Part shown: one piece after another, positions 1 through 10,564 of the stretch | Layout: every line of letters starts with the position of its first letter | Position numbering within the stretch: position 1 is the stretch's first letter | DNA from: Hydnum rufescens UP504 | Taxonomy: Eukaryota; Basidiomycota; Agaricomycetes; Cantharellales; Hydnaceae | DNA: 26,774 nt | NCBI GenBank assembly: GCA_014904985.1 | Contig: MU129115.1 | Span: 1 to 26,774, forward strand | Reading direction: 5' to 3' | Program-made: the position numbers and the translations under genes | The notes under the pieces: generated by a model | Databases searched by the model: none | The model's input: only the letters and a program-made list of their open reading frames with translations | What the model was told of the DNA's origin: nothing

Positions 1-1024
1 AAGTTCTGATGAATTGCCATCATTACCAGATCCATCATCATTGGAGAAGTGGACTGTTTTAGCTTGGCGATGGGCTGCTTTTGAGGGTAATGGATGAGGG
101 CGCCATACAGGAGAGGAACGAGGGTGTGATGTGGGTGATGCAGTGCTACGATGTTTCAAGGATGGACTACACTCATGGAATAGCGGAGCTTTCTCATGAT
201 TGGGACTGTAAGTGAAGGTTGCATGTCAGTAAATAACCTTGAGAAGATAAAAAGGACAGATGTACTATACACATTGGTGGAGGGCTTTAACGAGCTTCAA
301 CAGCTTGACCTCAAACTGAACTAAGTTCAGGTTATGGTGTTCAGCAAAGAAGTTCAATCCTTCCACAATGCCAAGGGGGCCACAAGAACCATGCCGCATC
401 TCTTGAACGAGATGTGACACACCCGTGCCTTGGAAAACATGATTGAGCGTGTGATCAACATATTCAACATCTTCACTGGGATCCACACTGCCATCCAGTA
501 AAGACAATACAATGGCACTGACAGAGTTGGCATCTCAAATGTGGAGAAGATCTCCTGGGCAGGCCTCAGGAATGCTTTTCAGGAGTTGGAGTGCTAACAC
601 CCAGGCTTCTTTGAGGAGTTCAGCTGGCGTGTATTTCTGGACTTCCTCCAAAAGCTGACTGGGAGTGTCAGACAGATACAAAGGGGAAAGAGGACCATCA
701 TCAGATGACAGATTGATGTTCGAAGCAGGGAGAGGGGGTTCAGCACAATGGGCAGTCTTTTCAGGTGACGAATGTGAGGATGGGGTGGGTGATTCAGCAT
801 GATGCACAGTCTTTGCAGGTAGATGAATGCGAGTCTGTAACAGGCCGTGAGACTTGTTGTTCAGTCATTTCCACAAAAACTCACGTCAACCAGGAGGTAG
901 AGGGAGTGGAGCCAACAATGTGGACTTTTCACTTGGCTCCAGGAGGGCCAACCTTGGGTGGTGCATCCATAACTTTGCGCTTGGCTGGCGCATTGTGTTG
1001 CCACAGGACCAAGGTGTTCCCCAT
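1..1024 (-). pseudogene. Decayed gene, 5' part, running off the left edge
   Basis: Function not recognised. A minus-strand ATG lies at 1024-1022 (MGNTLVLWQHN...). From about 852 to 271 one reading frame runs through a Ser/Pro/His-rich stretch (HAESPTPSSHSSPEKT) and then a more globular stretch (VEYVDHTLNHVFQGTG), broken by one TGA near 538. A probable intron (about 270-206, acceptor TTACAG) leads to another Pro/Ser-rich exon ending in SNDDGSGND at the edge. A similar SNDDGAGS peptide occurs near 23.7 kb in the other large pseudogene, so the two may be related. The join near 850-885 needs a very short intron or a frameshift. Composition and the lone TGA suggest decay. Confidence 0.45.
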
Positions 1025-1179
1025 TATGAGCTGTGAGGTGACCTTTGTACAGTATGCAAATTGTAAGTATTAGATAAGACAGACAGACAGAGGATGCATG
1101 TACATACAGTGTCAACAGATGCAGTATCAGCATCTGAGTGGTCTTTAGAAGCCCACTCCTGAAGGTATGTGTTTTCTTG

Positions 1180-4100
1180 TATGTTTTAATAGGTGATTTT
1201 GGGGTAGTAGAAGCCATGGTCAGGCGGAAAGATTGGAAGTCTCTCTTCAACAGATAGGGTAGGTGCCAAACGTCTGTATCCCCATGAGAAATCCAAGGAT
1301 TCCTCCTAGGACATCTCAGTTAAGAACATGTTGACAACTTGAACAGAACCATGGTGCGATGTAACTGGGAAATCCAAGAAAAATTCAGGGACTTCCCAAG
1401 TACGATGCTTCAGTTTCAGTCAACAAGGGATCAAATTGATCTGTTCTATGATGAAGCGCAAACAGAAAGAGAAGGTTGAGGCACTGAATGGGAGTAATTT
1501 GGGAATATAAAGAGAGACAGATTGTATGATACTGCAGTGTGACAGCCCACCACTCTATCCAGAAATCCAAGCATTAGCAGGGACTTCTCTGGATGGAGAG
1601 AGATTGTGGGAGATCATTGCAAAAAGAGTCATCAGGTTTAGCCAGAAATTGGACTCAACACAAACAGGATATGCAATGAAAGATATATTAAGACATGAGC
1701 ACAGTATAAACATGGGGAGTACAATAGCACAGATAGAAAGAATATACGAAGGACAGGAGGGGGAAGGTGCACAAGGTGTCTCATTGTTCCTGACCAAAGA
1801 TGGCATCTCCAACATTCAATCGTCATCGAGGATCAAGTTCCATTGGCTCCCACTCAATGTACCATTTCTGGTTATCTCCAAACCCACATGATTCCGGAAA
1901 TTGAGGGTGGGGGGTAGGAAAGACTTTGAGACCCACATCACCAGCAACAGCACCGAGCTTGGCCAAAATTGCAATCTCATGAATCAATGTATCATAGGGA
2001 CCACCTGTCACAAACAAAGGAACCCAGAAAGGAAGGAGGGCCTGATTGGATTCTCATTGCATATGTGCACACACAACAATACTCAATTGATGTCAAACCA
2101 CACTGTACTCTGATTCAAGCAATTCCAGAAGCCACAATGTTGTGAATTCAACTTGATCTAGAATACGTGGCCTTGAGGGGGAAATCTTCTCAGGGTTGAC
2201 CAATGGGGGATACTGATTGAAATCCAGAAAATGATAGCAAATGTAGAACTTGAGGTCCACAGGGTCACCAATGCGAGGAGGGAAGGGGTGTAGGTCTCTC
2301 AAGTCACCAATATTCCGACATGCAGGTGCATTTTGTAACAACAATGTGAGATCATCAGGAGATTGCTGATGTGCATATGACATCTTGACGTACTCTGCAT
2401 CCCACAGGTACCGATACAAGCCAATTGTCTCATGATGATCAGGCAATAATGCAGTCATTGAAGTAGACTGCCAAGGGCTGAACCCAGGTACATCACAGAA
2501 ACAAGCAAGTATGATGTCACATCTCTGCTGGGACTTGAAGGCAAGCAGGACCCTCTTCACCTTGACTGGGGGATCGGCCATCTTCATCTTGACTGACAGA
2601 CTGCCCATCTTCATCTTCGTCTTGACTGACAGACTGGCTGACTTCATTGGATTTGGAAGAAATTTATCCTTCTGAACTTGAATCCCTATCAAGTGATCTT
2701 CAACCAGGGATTGGAACACTTCTTTCATGTTCACTTCTGCAGTCACACCAGTGAACTCAATATGGAACCACTGGCCCACAGGAACCACTGGATCAAGTGA
2801 GCCAGGGGGGACTTCAGGAGGTGCAGAATCCATTTCCATTGTGCCTTGACTGCTTTGCACATTGTTCATGACCTCCAGAGGAATGGAGAAAGAGTCTGGC
2901 ATTGACCTGGGGTGCTGGCCAGGAGGGTCGGGCACAGTGGCCTGAGGTATTGACTCATCCAAACTCATGCATGTGGGAGGAGGACAGTTGGCTGTTGGCA
3001 ACTTTGAGGGAGCTTGATCCACACCCATGTGCCCAGAAGGGGTTGATGGGGCTGGTTGTTCCTTCAAACTCACAGATTGCACAGGGGATGAGGGTGCTTT
3101 TGGCAGCTTCAATGGTTCCTGATTATGCTGCCGGTAATCCCAGGTCCTTCCATCTGGATGTCGTGGATTGGAATTACTCGCCTGCCAACCAGGTCTAGGC
3201 CCACAAGAACCATCATCATCACGTCGATGTTGCCAGGATGGAGATTGAGAATGATGAGGAGATCGAGAGCAACAAACAGACTGAGAGTGATGTCGAGGAG
3301 ATCAAGAACAATAACGAGAGGGGAAATGACAAGATGGAACATGGTAAGGAGATTGAGAATGACCTCGATAGGGGGGCCATCCATGACTCTGCCCTTGCTG
3401 ATTTGGTGAAACCATGTCCCTCCAAGTTGTAAGGTTTTGCTGCTCCCCTTCTCAGCTGATTGCTCCAATGATGCATGACATACCCCTCAAAAGCTGACCT
3501 ACCTAGCTTTCACTTTGCTTGGGCAGCCTTGACAATGTCAAGAATGCATTGCTTGGCTGAAGGCGCCTTTGGGTCTTTGGCAATTGCTTGAAAATCCTTA
3601 ATCACTGCATTCCAGTGTGGATCCATCTTCACCTTCTGAATTAAATCACATTTTTTGTCTATCCTGTGGACATCCATGTTCCCAGCTATGAAGCCCAGGC
3701 CAAAGTCAAGGAATTTGTCTTCCTGTTCTTCCTCACTCTCAACCCCAGCATTGCACAATTGAAATCATCAAGTGACCTTGATGGTGTGGTGACATTGGCT
3801 TCAGCAGGAGAGGCTGGTGTGGAGGCCACAGAAGTGGAGGAGATGGGAGGTAGTGGGACCACATCACAGAGAGTAATGGTCACTGGACCTAAGATGTCAG
3901 CCAAGGCCCCAGCCATGGCACTATCTACATCTCGAAGGCCAGAGCCAAATAGAGCACTGTAGACTGTTGAGAGAAGACCATCCCTGTCAGCCAGTTCAAG
4001 TGGATATTTGACTGACCAGCGAGAAGGGTGTTTGACTTCCTCAGCCCACCTCATCTTCCAAATCTCCATAAATTCCCCATGGCTTTGGTCATGGGGGCGA

Positions 4101-5402
4101 TGGCCACAGCATCAGCAACAATCTGGCACTGAGGCTCCATGACCATTGCCAAAGGATCAAGAGGGCAAATTTCCCTTGCTTCCAAGATACGGACACCATG
4201 GAGAGGAATGCCATGGCACTCCAGTTCGGCAAGGGGGAAATCATCCTCAGCAACTGAGAAAAAGCCCCTACCAGAGCATGGTTGACCCCAAATTGAGGCA
4301 GTTCTAGGCCATTGATGATAGCCACATGGTCGACAATCTGGTGCATCAAATAATGAGCAATGCCACAGAGTTGTGCCTCATCATTCTCAAGTGCAACAGC
4401 AAGTTGCATTATAGAGACCCTGGTGCCGGATTGTTCCAAATGTTGCGGGACCTCGCACTCAGGACCAACTTGGATGAGGTCATTGGACTCTGGGATGGGC
4501 TGAAATTTTTTGATCTCTTGGCAATCCAAATGCAAGTAACATGCAGCAGACAGCCATTCTTGATAGCACCTATGAGCATCAAGGAGAGACATCGAAACAA
4601 CTTCAACCAGTGCCTGTGGATGAACCAGTCCAATGGGTATGAGCCCCTGGCTATGGGAGAAGTCAGGGGAAATTGTCCTATGAGGACATATGGGAGATGT
4701 GGAGCATTGAAGTTGTATATGTGTTGCACAAAAAGCATGTCATTGTACAACCAGTCGGGAGTCATGGCCATCCATGCTCTATCCACAGATCCAGTAAAAG
4801 GCAAAACACGATGCATCGATTCACCATGCCGCAGATCAGGGGGCCCAGAGAAGAGTAGATTGTGCTTCTGAAAAGGGGTTTGATGGGTCAAAGATGTATC
4901 GAGGAGCAATGGAGAACAATCGTCCTCCCACAGAGTGTTCAAGTATTCCAATACCCACTCCTGAATGCTGATGTAGTGGCACTCATCACTGGGTGTCCTG
5001 CCTTTAGCAGCTGGAGATCGAAAGTAGTGTTAGTATCTAGAGACAGTATAGGGCAATGCAGAAAGCAGACACCTTTGATTCTCACAAGAAAATGATGAAT
5101 GTAGTGCAAACACATGCCCGCTGCAGAGGACTTGAGATTCTTGATAGCATCAGGGGGGAGTGGTGTGAGGGCTGATGTAGTTGCCACAGTAAAGGCCATG
5201 GGATTCTCCAGCGAAACAGAGCTTAGGTCCTTCTTTGTAAACTTTGGGAACTTCACCAAAGACGATGATGGGATCAAAAGTGGCGAGGGTTGATTGGAGG
5301 ATGGTAGGTGGTGTTGACAGTTTGGCCTTTCAACCTCGAAGATGAGGTCGGCTTGTGTGAATGAGCAGGCGAGTTCCTCAGCGCATGAGAGGCACTCATC
5401 AT
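1180..5402 (-). pseudogene. Large decayed multi-exon gene with an eroded SR-like region
   Basis: No family recognised. A candidate start is the ATGATG at 5402. Coding sequence then runs leftward: FDPIIVFGEVPKVYKEG near 5275; a good intron at 5085-5011 (GTGAGA, ATACTAAC branch, CTCCAG); SDECHYISIQEWVLEYLNTL near 4985-4925; a long globular stretch to ~4085; and QCILDIVKAAQAK near 3515. An Arg/Ser/His tract follows at about 3365-3228 (SRSPHHSQSPSWQHRRDDD). Next come a Pro/Ser/Lys linker and a ~340-residue continuous frame from 3112, extended in the same frame to ~1823. A further coding-like stretch (VPEFFLDFPVTSHHGS) reaches ~1200. The frame changes at about 4640, 4255, 4075, 3757 and 3370. Most in-frame stops are TGA (e.g. 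near 5135, 3508, 3300, 2090, 2050). This is a pseudogene, or a gene badly hit by indel errors as well as C-to-T decay. Confidence 0.55.
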
Positions 5403-5635
5403 GGACCTAAGAGTACAAGGAGAGTGTCTCTTTAGCAGGCCCCTACAACTTCAGAGGATAACTCCTTCCAAAGTGCACAAAGCAAGCAAAGGATCACCAA
5501 GGAAGCGGAGTGCAAACGTCTGACACTTTTGCATCCGAAAGATCCCTCTATTTTCCCACTGGTGTTGGTTACCAACATATTCTCACTTCACTATCAGCAT
5601 ATCTGCATAACTAAAAGAAGCCATTTGTCACATCT
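5403..5635. other. Gene-free stretch upstream of the decayed gene
   Basis: This lies immediately 5' of the minus-strand start at 5402. I see no convincing promoter element, ORF or repeat here. The minus strand has CTCTTAG just before the ATGs, so an upstream non-coding exon is possible. Confidence 0.3.
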
Positions 5636-7510
5636 ACCTTGAAGTTGGTTGAGACGCATTAGAGACCGCAAACAAGGGGTGAAAAACCATAGAAAGACCA
5701 TGACTCCTGGCTGACAGAAAGCCACAACACAAAGTGTAGCCCGACATCTAACTCGAAGTTGATCGAGACTGTAAGATTAATTTCACTGAGGGCTGCATAG
5801 AGCAGACACAGGGAAAACTGAGTTGTGTGGATAATAATGGACAATGTTACAATACACTCGACCTGGGGCACACAGACTAGATAGAATGTGAGTCCAACAG
5901 ATGAGCACGAGCTGCGAGTGTCGACGAAACATGCTGATAGGATGGGCCAATGGGATAACACCACCCAGTAAAGCCACTACGTCTATTGAGACACATTGGA
6001 GAGATTGCAAAAACGACAGGGGAAAGATGATGGGGACCATACGATCCCATCAGGCGGGGTAAGACAAGATCACGTAACAACTCCTGCCGAGGAAAGCCAC
6101 TACACAAAAGTTAGCCCAACGTCTAGCCTAAGTGATTAAGACACATTGAGAGATCACAAAAATGACAGGGGAAAGATGATGGGAACTAGTGGGATCTATC
6201 AGGCAATAGATTGAGGTCACCAGCAAATCCTGCTGACGGAAAGCCACTACACGCAGTTGTGGCCCGACGTCTAAGCCCGAAGTTGATTGAGACATATTGG
6301 AGAGATCACAAAAATGAATGGGGGAAAGATGATGGAGAACCAGTGGGATCTATCAGGTGATAGGATGAGGTCACCAGCAACTCCTGCTGACGGAAAACCA
6401 CTACACGAGTGTAGCCCGGACCCTCTAAGCCGAACGTTGATTAAGACACATTTGAGAGGATCCACAAAAAATTGATGGGAAAGATGAAGGAGACCAGTGG
6501 ATTATCAGGTAATAGGACCGAGTCACAGCAAACTCTTGCTGATGGAAGCCACTACATGAAGTGTAGTCCTGATGTCTAGCCCAAAAGTTGATTAGGACAC
6601 ATGGAGAGATCGCAAAAAATGATGGGAAAGATGATAGGGAACCAGTGGGGATCTATCAGGTGATATACAAGATCAATAACAACTCCTCCGCGTTGAAAGC
6701 CCACTACAGAAGTGGTAGCCGATGTCTAAGCCGAAGTTGGATTTAAGAACACCATTGGAGAGATAGCAAGAATGATGGGAAAGATTGATGAGACCAGTGG
6801 ATCTATCAGGCAATAGGGATGAGGTTCAAAACTGCAAACTCCTGCCAACGAAAGGGCCCACTACATGAACGTGTAAAGCCTGACATCTAGGCTGAAGTTG
6901 ATTGAGACATATTTGAGAGATCACAAAAAATGACGCGGGAAAGAATGATGGGGAACCAGTGGGATCCATCAGGCGATAGGAGGAGTCAATAGGATCTCCT
7001 GCCCAACAGAAAGCCACTACACGAAGTGTAGCCGACATCTAACGCCTAAGTTGATTGAGCATGCATTGGAGAGATCACAAAAATGACAGGGGAAAAATAA
7101 TGGGGAACCAGTGGGATCCATCAGTGATAGGACGAGGTCACCAGTAACTCCTGCCGATGGAAATCCACTACACGAAGTGTAGCCCGACATCTAGCCCAGA
7201 AGTTGATTGAGACATATTGGAGAGATCACAAAAATGATGCGGGAAAGATGATGGGGAACCAGTGGGATCCATCAGGCGATAGGAGGAGGTCAATAGATCT
7301 CCTGCTGATCGGAGAACCACTACACGAAGTGTAGCCCGACATCTAGCCCTAAGTTGATTGAGATGCATTGGAGAGATCACAAAAATGACAGGGGAAAAAC
7401 AATGGGGAACCAGTGGGATCTTTCATGCGATAGGACAAGGTCACCAGTAACTCCTACTGATGGAGAGCCACTACATGAAGTGTAGCCCGACATCTAGCCA
7501 GAGTTTGTTG
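5636..7510. repeat. ~150-bp tandem satellite, about 10 units plus a diverged unit
   Basis: A unit of roughly 145-155 bp recurs. Landmarks are GAGAGATCACAAAAATGA, then GGGAAAGATGATGGGGA, CCAGTGGGATC, CAACTCCTGC, AAGCCACTACACGAAGTG and GTTGATTGAGACA. The GAGAGATC landmark appears near 5997, 6150, 6297, 6453, 6602, 6758, 6914, 7068, 7219 and 7370. A diverged first unit lies at about 5636-5775, separated by ~200 bp of partly unrelated sequence. Each unit carries a short palindrome, CTACAC-GAA-GTGTAG (for example 7168-7182). Small indels between units break every frame, so the ORFs here are not genes. The right end abuts the 3' end of a decayed minus-strand gene. Confidence 0.9.
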
Positions 7511-7539
7511 AGATGGGAAAATTGAGGAACTTCGGATTC

Positions 7540-8600
7540 TACCAATGAATGGCTATGGATACAAATATAAACATATGTAGCTAACCCAGGATCAACAATC
7601 TTATAGTGTATGGCCTGCCCTGCAAATCTAGATGAACTAGATGTCATCGATGCGTATCTATACCAAGTGAATGATTGTCCATATCCCAATCTGGGATATC
7701 GCTGTGATCACATACAGGACCTGCGTGGCGTTGGTGCAATATCAATTTCCTTGAGGTCCTCGGCAACATTGATGACTTTGGCGACATCAGAGGCAGAGAT
7801 TTGAAGGGAATTATCTTGCAGATCATTGACATCCATAGCAGATTTATTGTCTGGCAAGCCATCAACATGCTGTTGATCAATGTGTTGCTCATCAACATCC
7901 ATTCTGTCTATCAGAATGCAGTCGAATTTCAGCCATTTTGAGGGACTGTCCAGAGGGGTTGGAGAGTGGCAGTGTTTATTCGAAGCTGAGGGGATATTGG
8001 CAATCGGTGGCAGGACAAGTATCAACTCATGTAGGAATGTTGGTACTTCATCACCAGGCACATGTGGGGCAACATGTTGAATTTCAACCATTTCCAATCC
8101 CTGAGCCTGGATTGACCTGGCTGCCCCATTGTGTTTGTGCAACTCAGTGCAGATGCCTTTTGAGTATGTGACAGATCAAAAATCTATTTGGCCAGCAGAC
8201 ACATTAGAAAAAACTTGGGACTGGGTATCCAACCTACTATAGTCCTTTAAATCATCCTGACTAAAATGGCTCTTAAATAACCAGATATCTCCACAAGAGG
8301 TTTCGTACTTTCCGATCTTGGTTCAAGGGTACCAGATGCAAGGGAGAAGATGATGGGAAGTGACTATAATAGAAGACTGATCAGCACTTGATGTCTGCAA
8401 GCATATTAAGGCGATTTACTGCATCAGTGTCATCAATTGGCAACAGAGCCCACACCTTGCCCGCATAAACTGAGAGATGAGCAAGGAACCTGAAAAAACC
8501 CTTGATCCTTTGCTTGAAAGTTCTTTTGTCTTTCAGAAGGCAGTTTAACTGGATACGGTTACAGTGGTGGGTGGGCACCCGGATAGGACAAATAGCTTGA
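7540..8600 (-). pseudogene. Decayed minus-strand gene fragment
   Basis: Function not recognised. Reading leftward, one frame (8578-8381) encodes LKDKRTFKQRIKGFFRFLAH and continues to the peptide DTDAVNRLNMLADIKC, followed by TGA. After a frame change around 8340-8260 a second frame includes GDIWLFKSHFSQDDLKDYS, passes a TGA near 8185, and continues as an acidic, Pro/Ser-containing region (8142-7708). It passes another TGA near 7705 and ends in a Tyr/Ser/Arg-rich stretch (GYGQSFTWYRYASMTSSSS) before the satellite begins at ~7510. All three stops in the coding frames are TGA, the same decay pattern as the other pseudogenes. Confidence 0.5.
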
Positions 8601-8696
8601 ATGCTTTCATTGTCTCATTTTGGGTCATTTTGATCCAGGTTAAATTGAGTCATGTGTTGAATGGCAATAACAATGAGACCAGAGGGAAAGAGATCA

Positions 8697-8790
8697 AGGG
8701 GATGGTGTTGAAGAGGTATTCCTGCTGACGGAAAGCCATGACATGAAGTGTAGCCTGATGTCTGGCTTGGAGTGGTCAGTGCAGTGGTCA
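8697..8790. repeat. Orphan fragment of the ~150-bp satellite
   Basis: The segment TTCCTGCTGACGGAAAGCCA, followed by a ...GAAGTGTAGCCTGATGTCTGG-type sequence, matches the second half of the satellite unit at 5636-7510. It lies about 1.2 kb from the array and on the same strand. Confidence 0.65.
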
Positions 8791-8971
8791 CAGAAGGATG
8801 GCAAAACCTGGATTCCTTTGGTTGGAACAGAAGCTTCTGCTGCGCTCCAGACTGTGACTTTTGAGGAAGCGTACAGGTACTAGAACTCATTAACTTGAGT
8901 GGGTGCCTGCTTTCTTTTTTTTTATTGACTCAGCCGACTCAATGGGACCCTGGGATTTCATCCAAACACAC

Positions 8972-9176
8972 TTAGGGCCTGTTCGGATACCCCAGAAATG
9001 TTTCTTAAATGGTACCAAAAACTACTCAAAAATAGATATAGTTGGTCTCCAAAACAGTGTTTTGATGTCATTTTGAGTGCTATCGTGAAACACCCTAATT
9101 GCAAAATGACCCGAATATTTTTATATTGAGAAACACGTTTTGAGGCCATATTTCTGGGGTATCGAATGGGCCCTTA
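8972..9176. mobile_element. PIF/Harbinger-like MITE, 199 bp, TTA target duplication
   Basis: The element spans 8975-9173. Its left end reads GGGCCTGTTCGGATACCCCA (8975-8994). Its right end is the near inverse, ...TTTCTGGGGTATCGAATGGGCCC. Aligned terminal inverted repeats run ~28 bp with a few mismatches. Direct TTA copies flank it at 8972-8974 and 9174-9176. GGGCCTGTT-type termini with a TWA duplication are typical of non-autonomous PIF/Harbinger elements. The interior is AT-rich and carries no ORF of note. Confidence 0.85.
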
Positions 9177-9716
9177 TATGATAGTACTGTACACATAATG
9201 TAATGCCTCAAAACTACAGTGTAACAATATGAGAAATAATGTAACAGCCAGAGTGGGCTTTCATACCTCCTCAAGTCAGCATAGGGGCCTCAAAATCTGT
9301 TCCAGAGGTAGCTTGATAAAATGGAGTCATGCACATAGGAGACAAAGGAAAATAAAGGGCCTAATCACTGAGGATAAGTAAAGACTCAACCTGTGCAGTA
9401 TGTTAATATCTGGTGTCTGATACCATCCTTCTTTTGGCAAGTAAGTGCAAGGAAAAAGTTTTCCACAGATAGCTGAAGGGAAAATAGAGCTTCTCAGAGC
9501 TTTCCAAGGGCATGTTTACATCCATTTTTTCGGCATAATGCATAGTAACAGAAGAGGGATTGTAACATAAAATTTCTTTCATGCGCTTATGGCGCATACA
9601 ACATCATCACAACTAACAAAGCATGAAGGAAAATCATACCATAATGAGCTACATGTGTGCATGAGAAATGTTTCAGAACAGTTATTTATGGCAGCCAAGG
9701 CCAACAATATCATACC
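9177..9716. other. Gene-free AT-rich stretch
   Basis: No supported gene, repeat or RNA was seen. The sequence is AT-rich with only short ORFs that have no recognisable features. Confidence 0.3.
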
Positions 9717-9953
9717 TTTGCCAGGGAGTGAACTGTAAATAATTGCATAGTCGAGGTTGTCCCATCGGAAGCAAAGATGCATGTGTCTTGAGATCTCATA
9801 GGTAGTTTTGACGTACTCTGCAGTGCCGCTCATATGGATTACTCTGGCAACTGCCATGTGAAGCCTCAAGAATCGAGGATTGGGCAGGTCTTCAGTGTCA
9901 TTTTCATTACAATGATCAACAAATTTAACGGCAGTTCCCTCCTTGGGTGTTCC
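9717..9953 (-). pseudogene. C-terminal fragment resembling fungal HNH-nuclease-family proteins
   Basis: Reading leftward from ~9953, the frame encodes AVKFVDHCNENDTEDL and then PRFLRLHMAVARVIHMSGTA followed by EYV. Many basidiomycete proteins annotated as HNH nuclease-domain proteins end in a similar LHAxxARVxHMSGAxEY segment; that match is from memory of the family, not a search. No catalytic His-Asn-His module is present, since only the tail is preserved. The frame reads on through a divergent sequence to a possible donor (GGCAAAG|GTATGA near 9715). The N-terminal side is cut at ~9950, where an unrelated opposite-strand frame begins. Confidence 0.4.
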
Positions 9954-10249
9954 TGAAATTGGGCAATGCCAGAGAACATTTTGACTACATAGTTGGTGTG
10001 GAAGGGGTGGATTATTTTTGGGCTGGGATGAAATTGTTAGAGTTGGATAAGCTCTACCATGACAAAGCTTACATCTGGAATGAGAGACCACCAGAAAGTA
10101 TCAAATGTGAAGTGCTCAAGGTATCCGAATACCAGGCAATTAAAAGGTTCATTGATCTGATCACCTGTGAGCTCACCAGGTTGAAGTCCTCCATAGCTTT
10201 GAATAATGTCCCACATCCAGCCAAGATTGGTGGCCTAGGGTCCAGTTAA
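9947..10249 (+). CDS. Uncharacterised plus-strand coding fragment, 100 aa
   Basis: No family recognised. This frame is unusually free of stops for the region and has balanced, protein-like composition (HFDYIVGVEGVDYFWAGMK, then YIWNERPPESIKCEVLKV). The stop is the TAA at 10247-10249. The ATG at 9947 is arbitrary: the frame is closed a short way upstream by TAA, so an upstream exon could be spliced on. It meets the opposite-strand HNH-like fragment at ~9950, so one or both are probably truncated pieces joined by rearrangement. It could be a chance ORF. Confidence 0.35.
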   Translation: MFLKLGNAREHFDYIVGVEGVDYFWAGMKLLELDKLYHDKAYIWNERPPESIKCEVLKVSEYQAIKRFIDLITCELTRLKSSIALNNVPHPAKIGGLGSS

Positions 10250-10441
10250 CATGGAAGTCGCAAGAGGGCACAGATCATGGACTAACTTTCTTTGGTGAAT
10301 TCATGGAGAGGGGGATGATATGACTGATCTGTACTGGAGTGATAGGTTTGTCTGTTCCCATTCCTGGGTTTTGTCTGGGGGGGGGGTGTTCTTGGCATGA
10401 TGTGTTTTGGTGTCTCATTTGGTGGTGGTTCAGGCAATAGC
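10250..10441 (-). other. Downstream exon of the repeated exon-intron module array (minus strand)
   Basis: This sits directly after the 3' splice site at 10442 (TTCTAG|GCTATTGCC on the minus strand). It has the C/A-rich composition of the other module exons (CACCACCAAATGAGACACCA). A run of ten G on the plus strand at 10377-10386 interrupts it. The 3' limit is not defined. Confidence 0.4.
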
Positions 10442-10541
10442 CTAGAATAATAAATTATGTGTTAGTTAAAAATTAAAATGAACACAAAAAGAGCAGCCAG
10501 GGCTGCTCTTTTTGTGTTGTTGGGTGTGTACAATGACTTAC
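10442..10541 (-). other. Module intron M0 (100 nt) with internal hairpin
   Basis: On the minus strand the intron starts GTAAGT at 10541 and ends TTAACTAACACATAATTTAT...TTCTAG at 10442, so donor, CTAAC branch motif and acceptor are all present. Inside it lies an 18-bp perfect stem: AACACAAAAAGAGCAGCC (10481-10498) pairs with 10501-10518. The exon palindrome normally found just upstream of the donor is here split by the solo LTR at 10565-11765. Confidence 0.75.
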
Positions 10542-10564
10542 ATTATGTTAAACCACATACCTGC

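Noticed and set aside
3219..3476. Leu/Ser/Ile-rich membrane-like ORF on the minus strand
   Set aside because: It is the wrong frame of an Arg/Ser/His tract; the adjacent frame joins the flanking exons better.
5783..7380. Short ORFs within the satellite
   Set aside because: They recur with the repeat unit and are broken by its indels.
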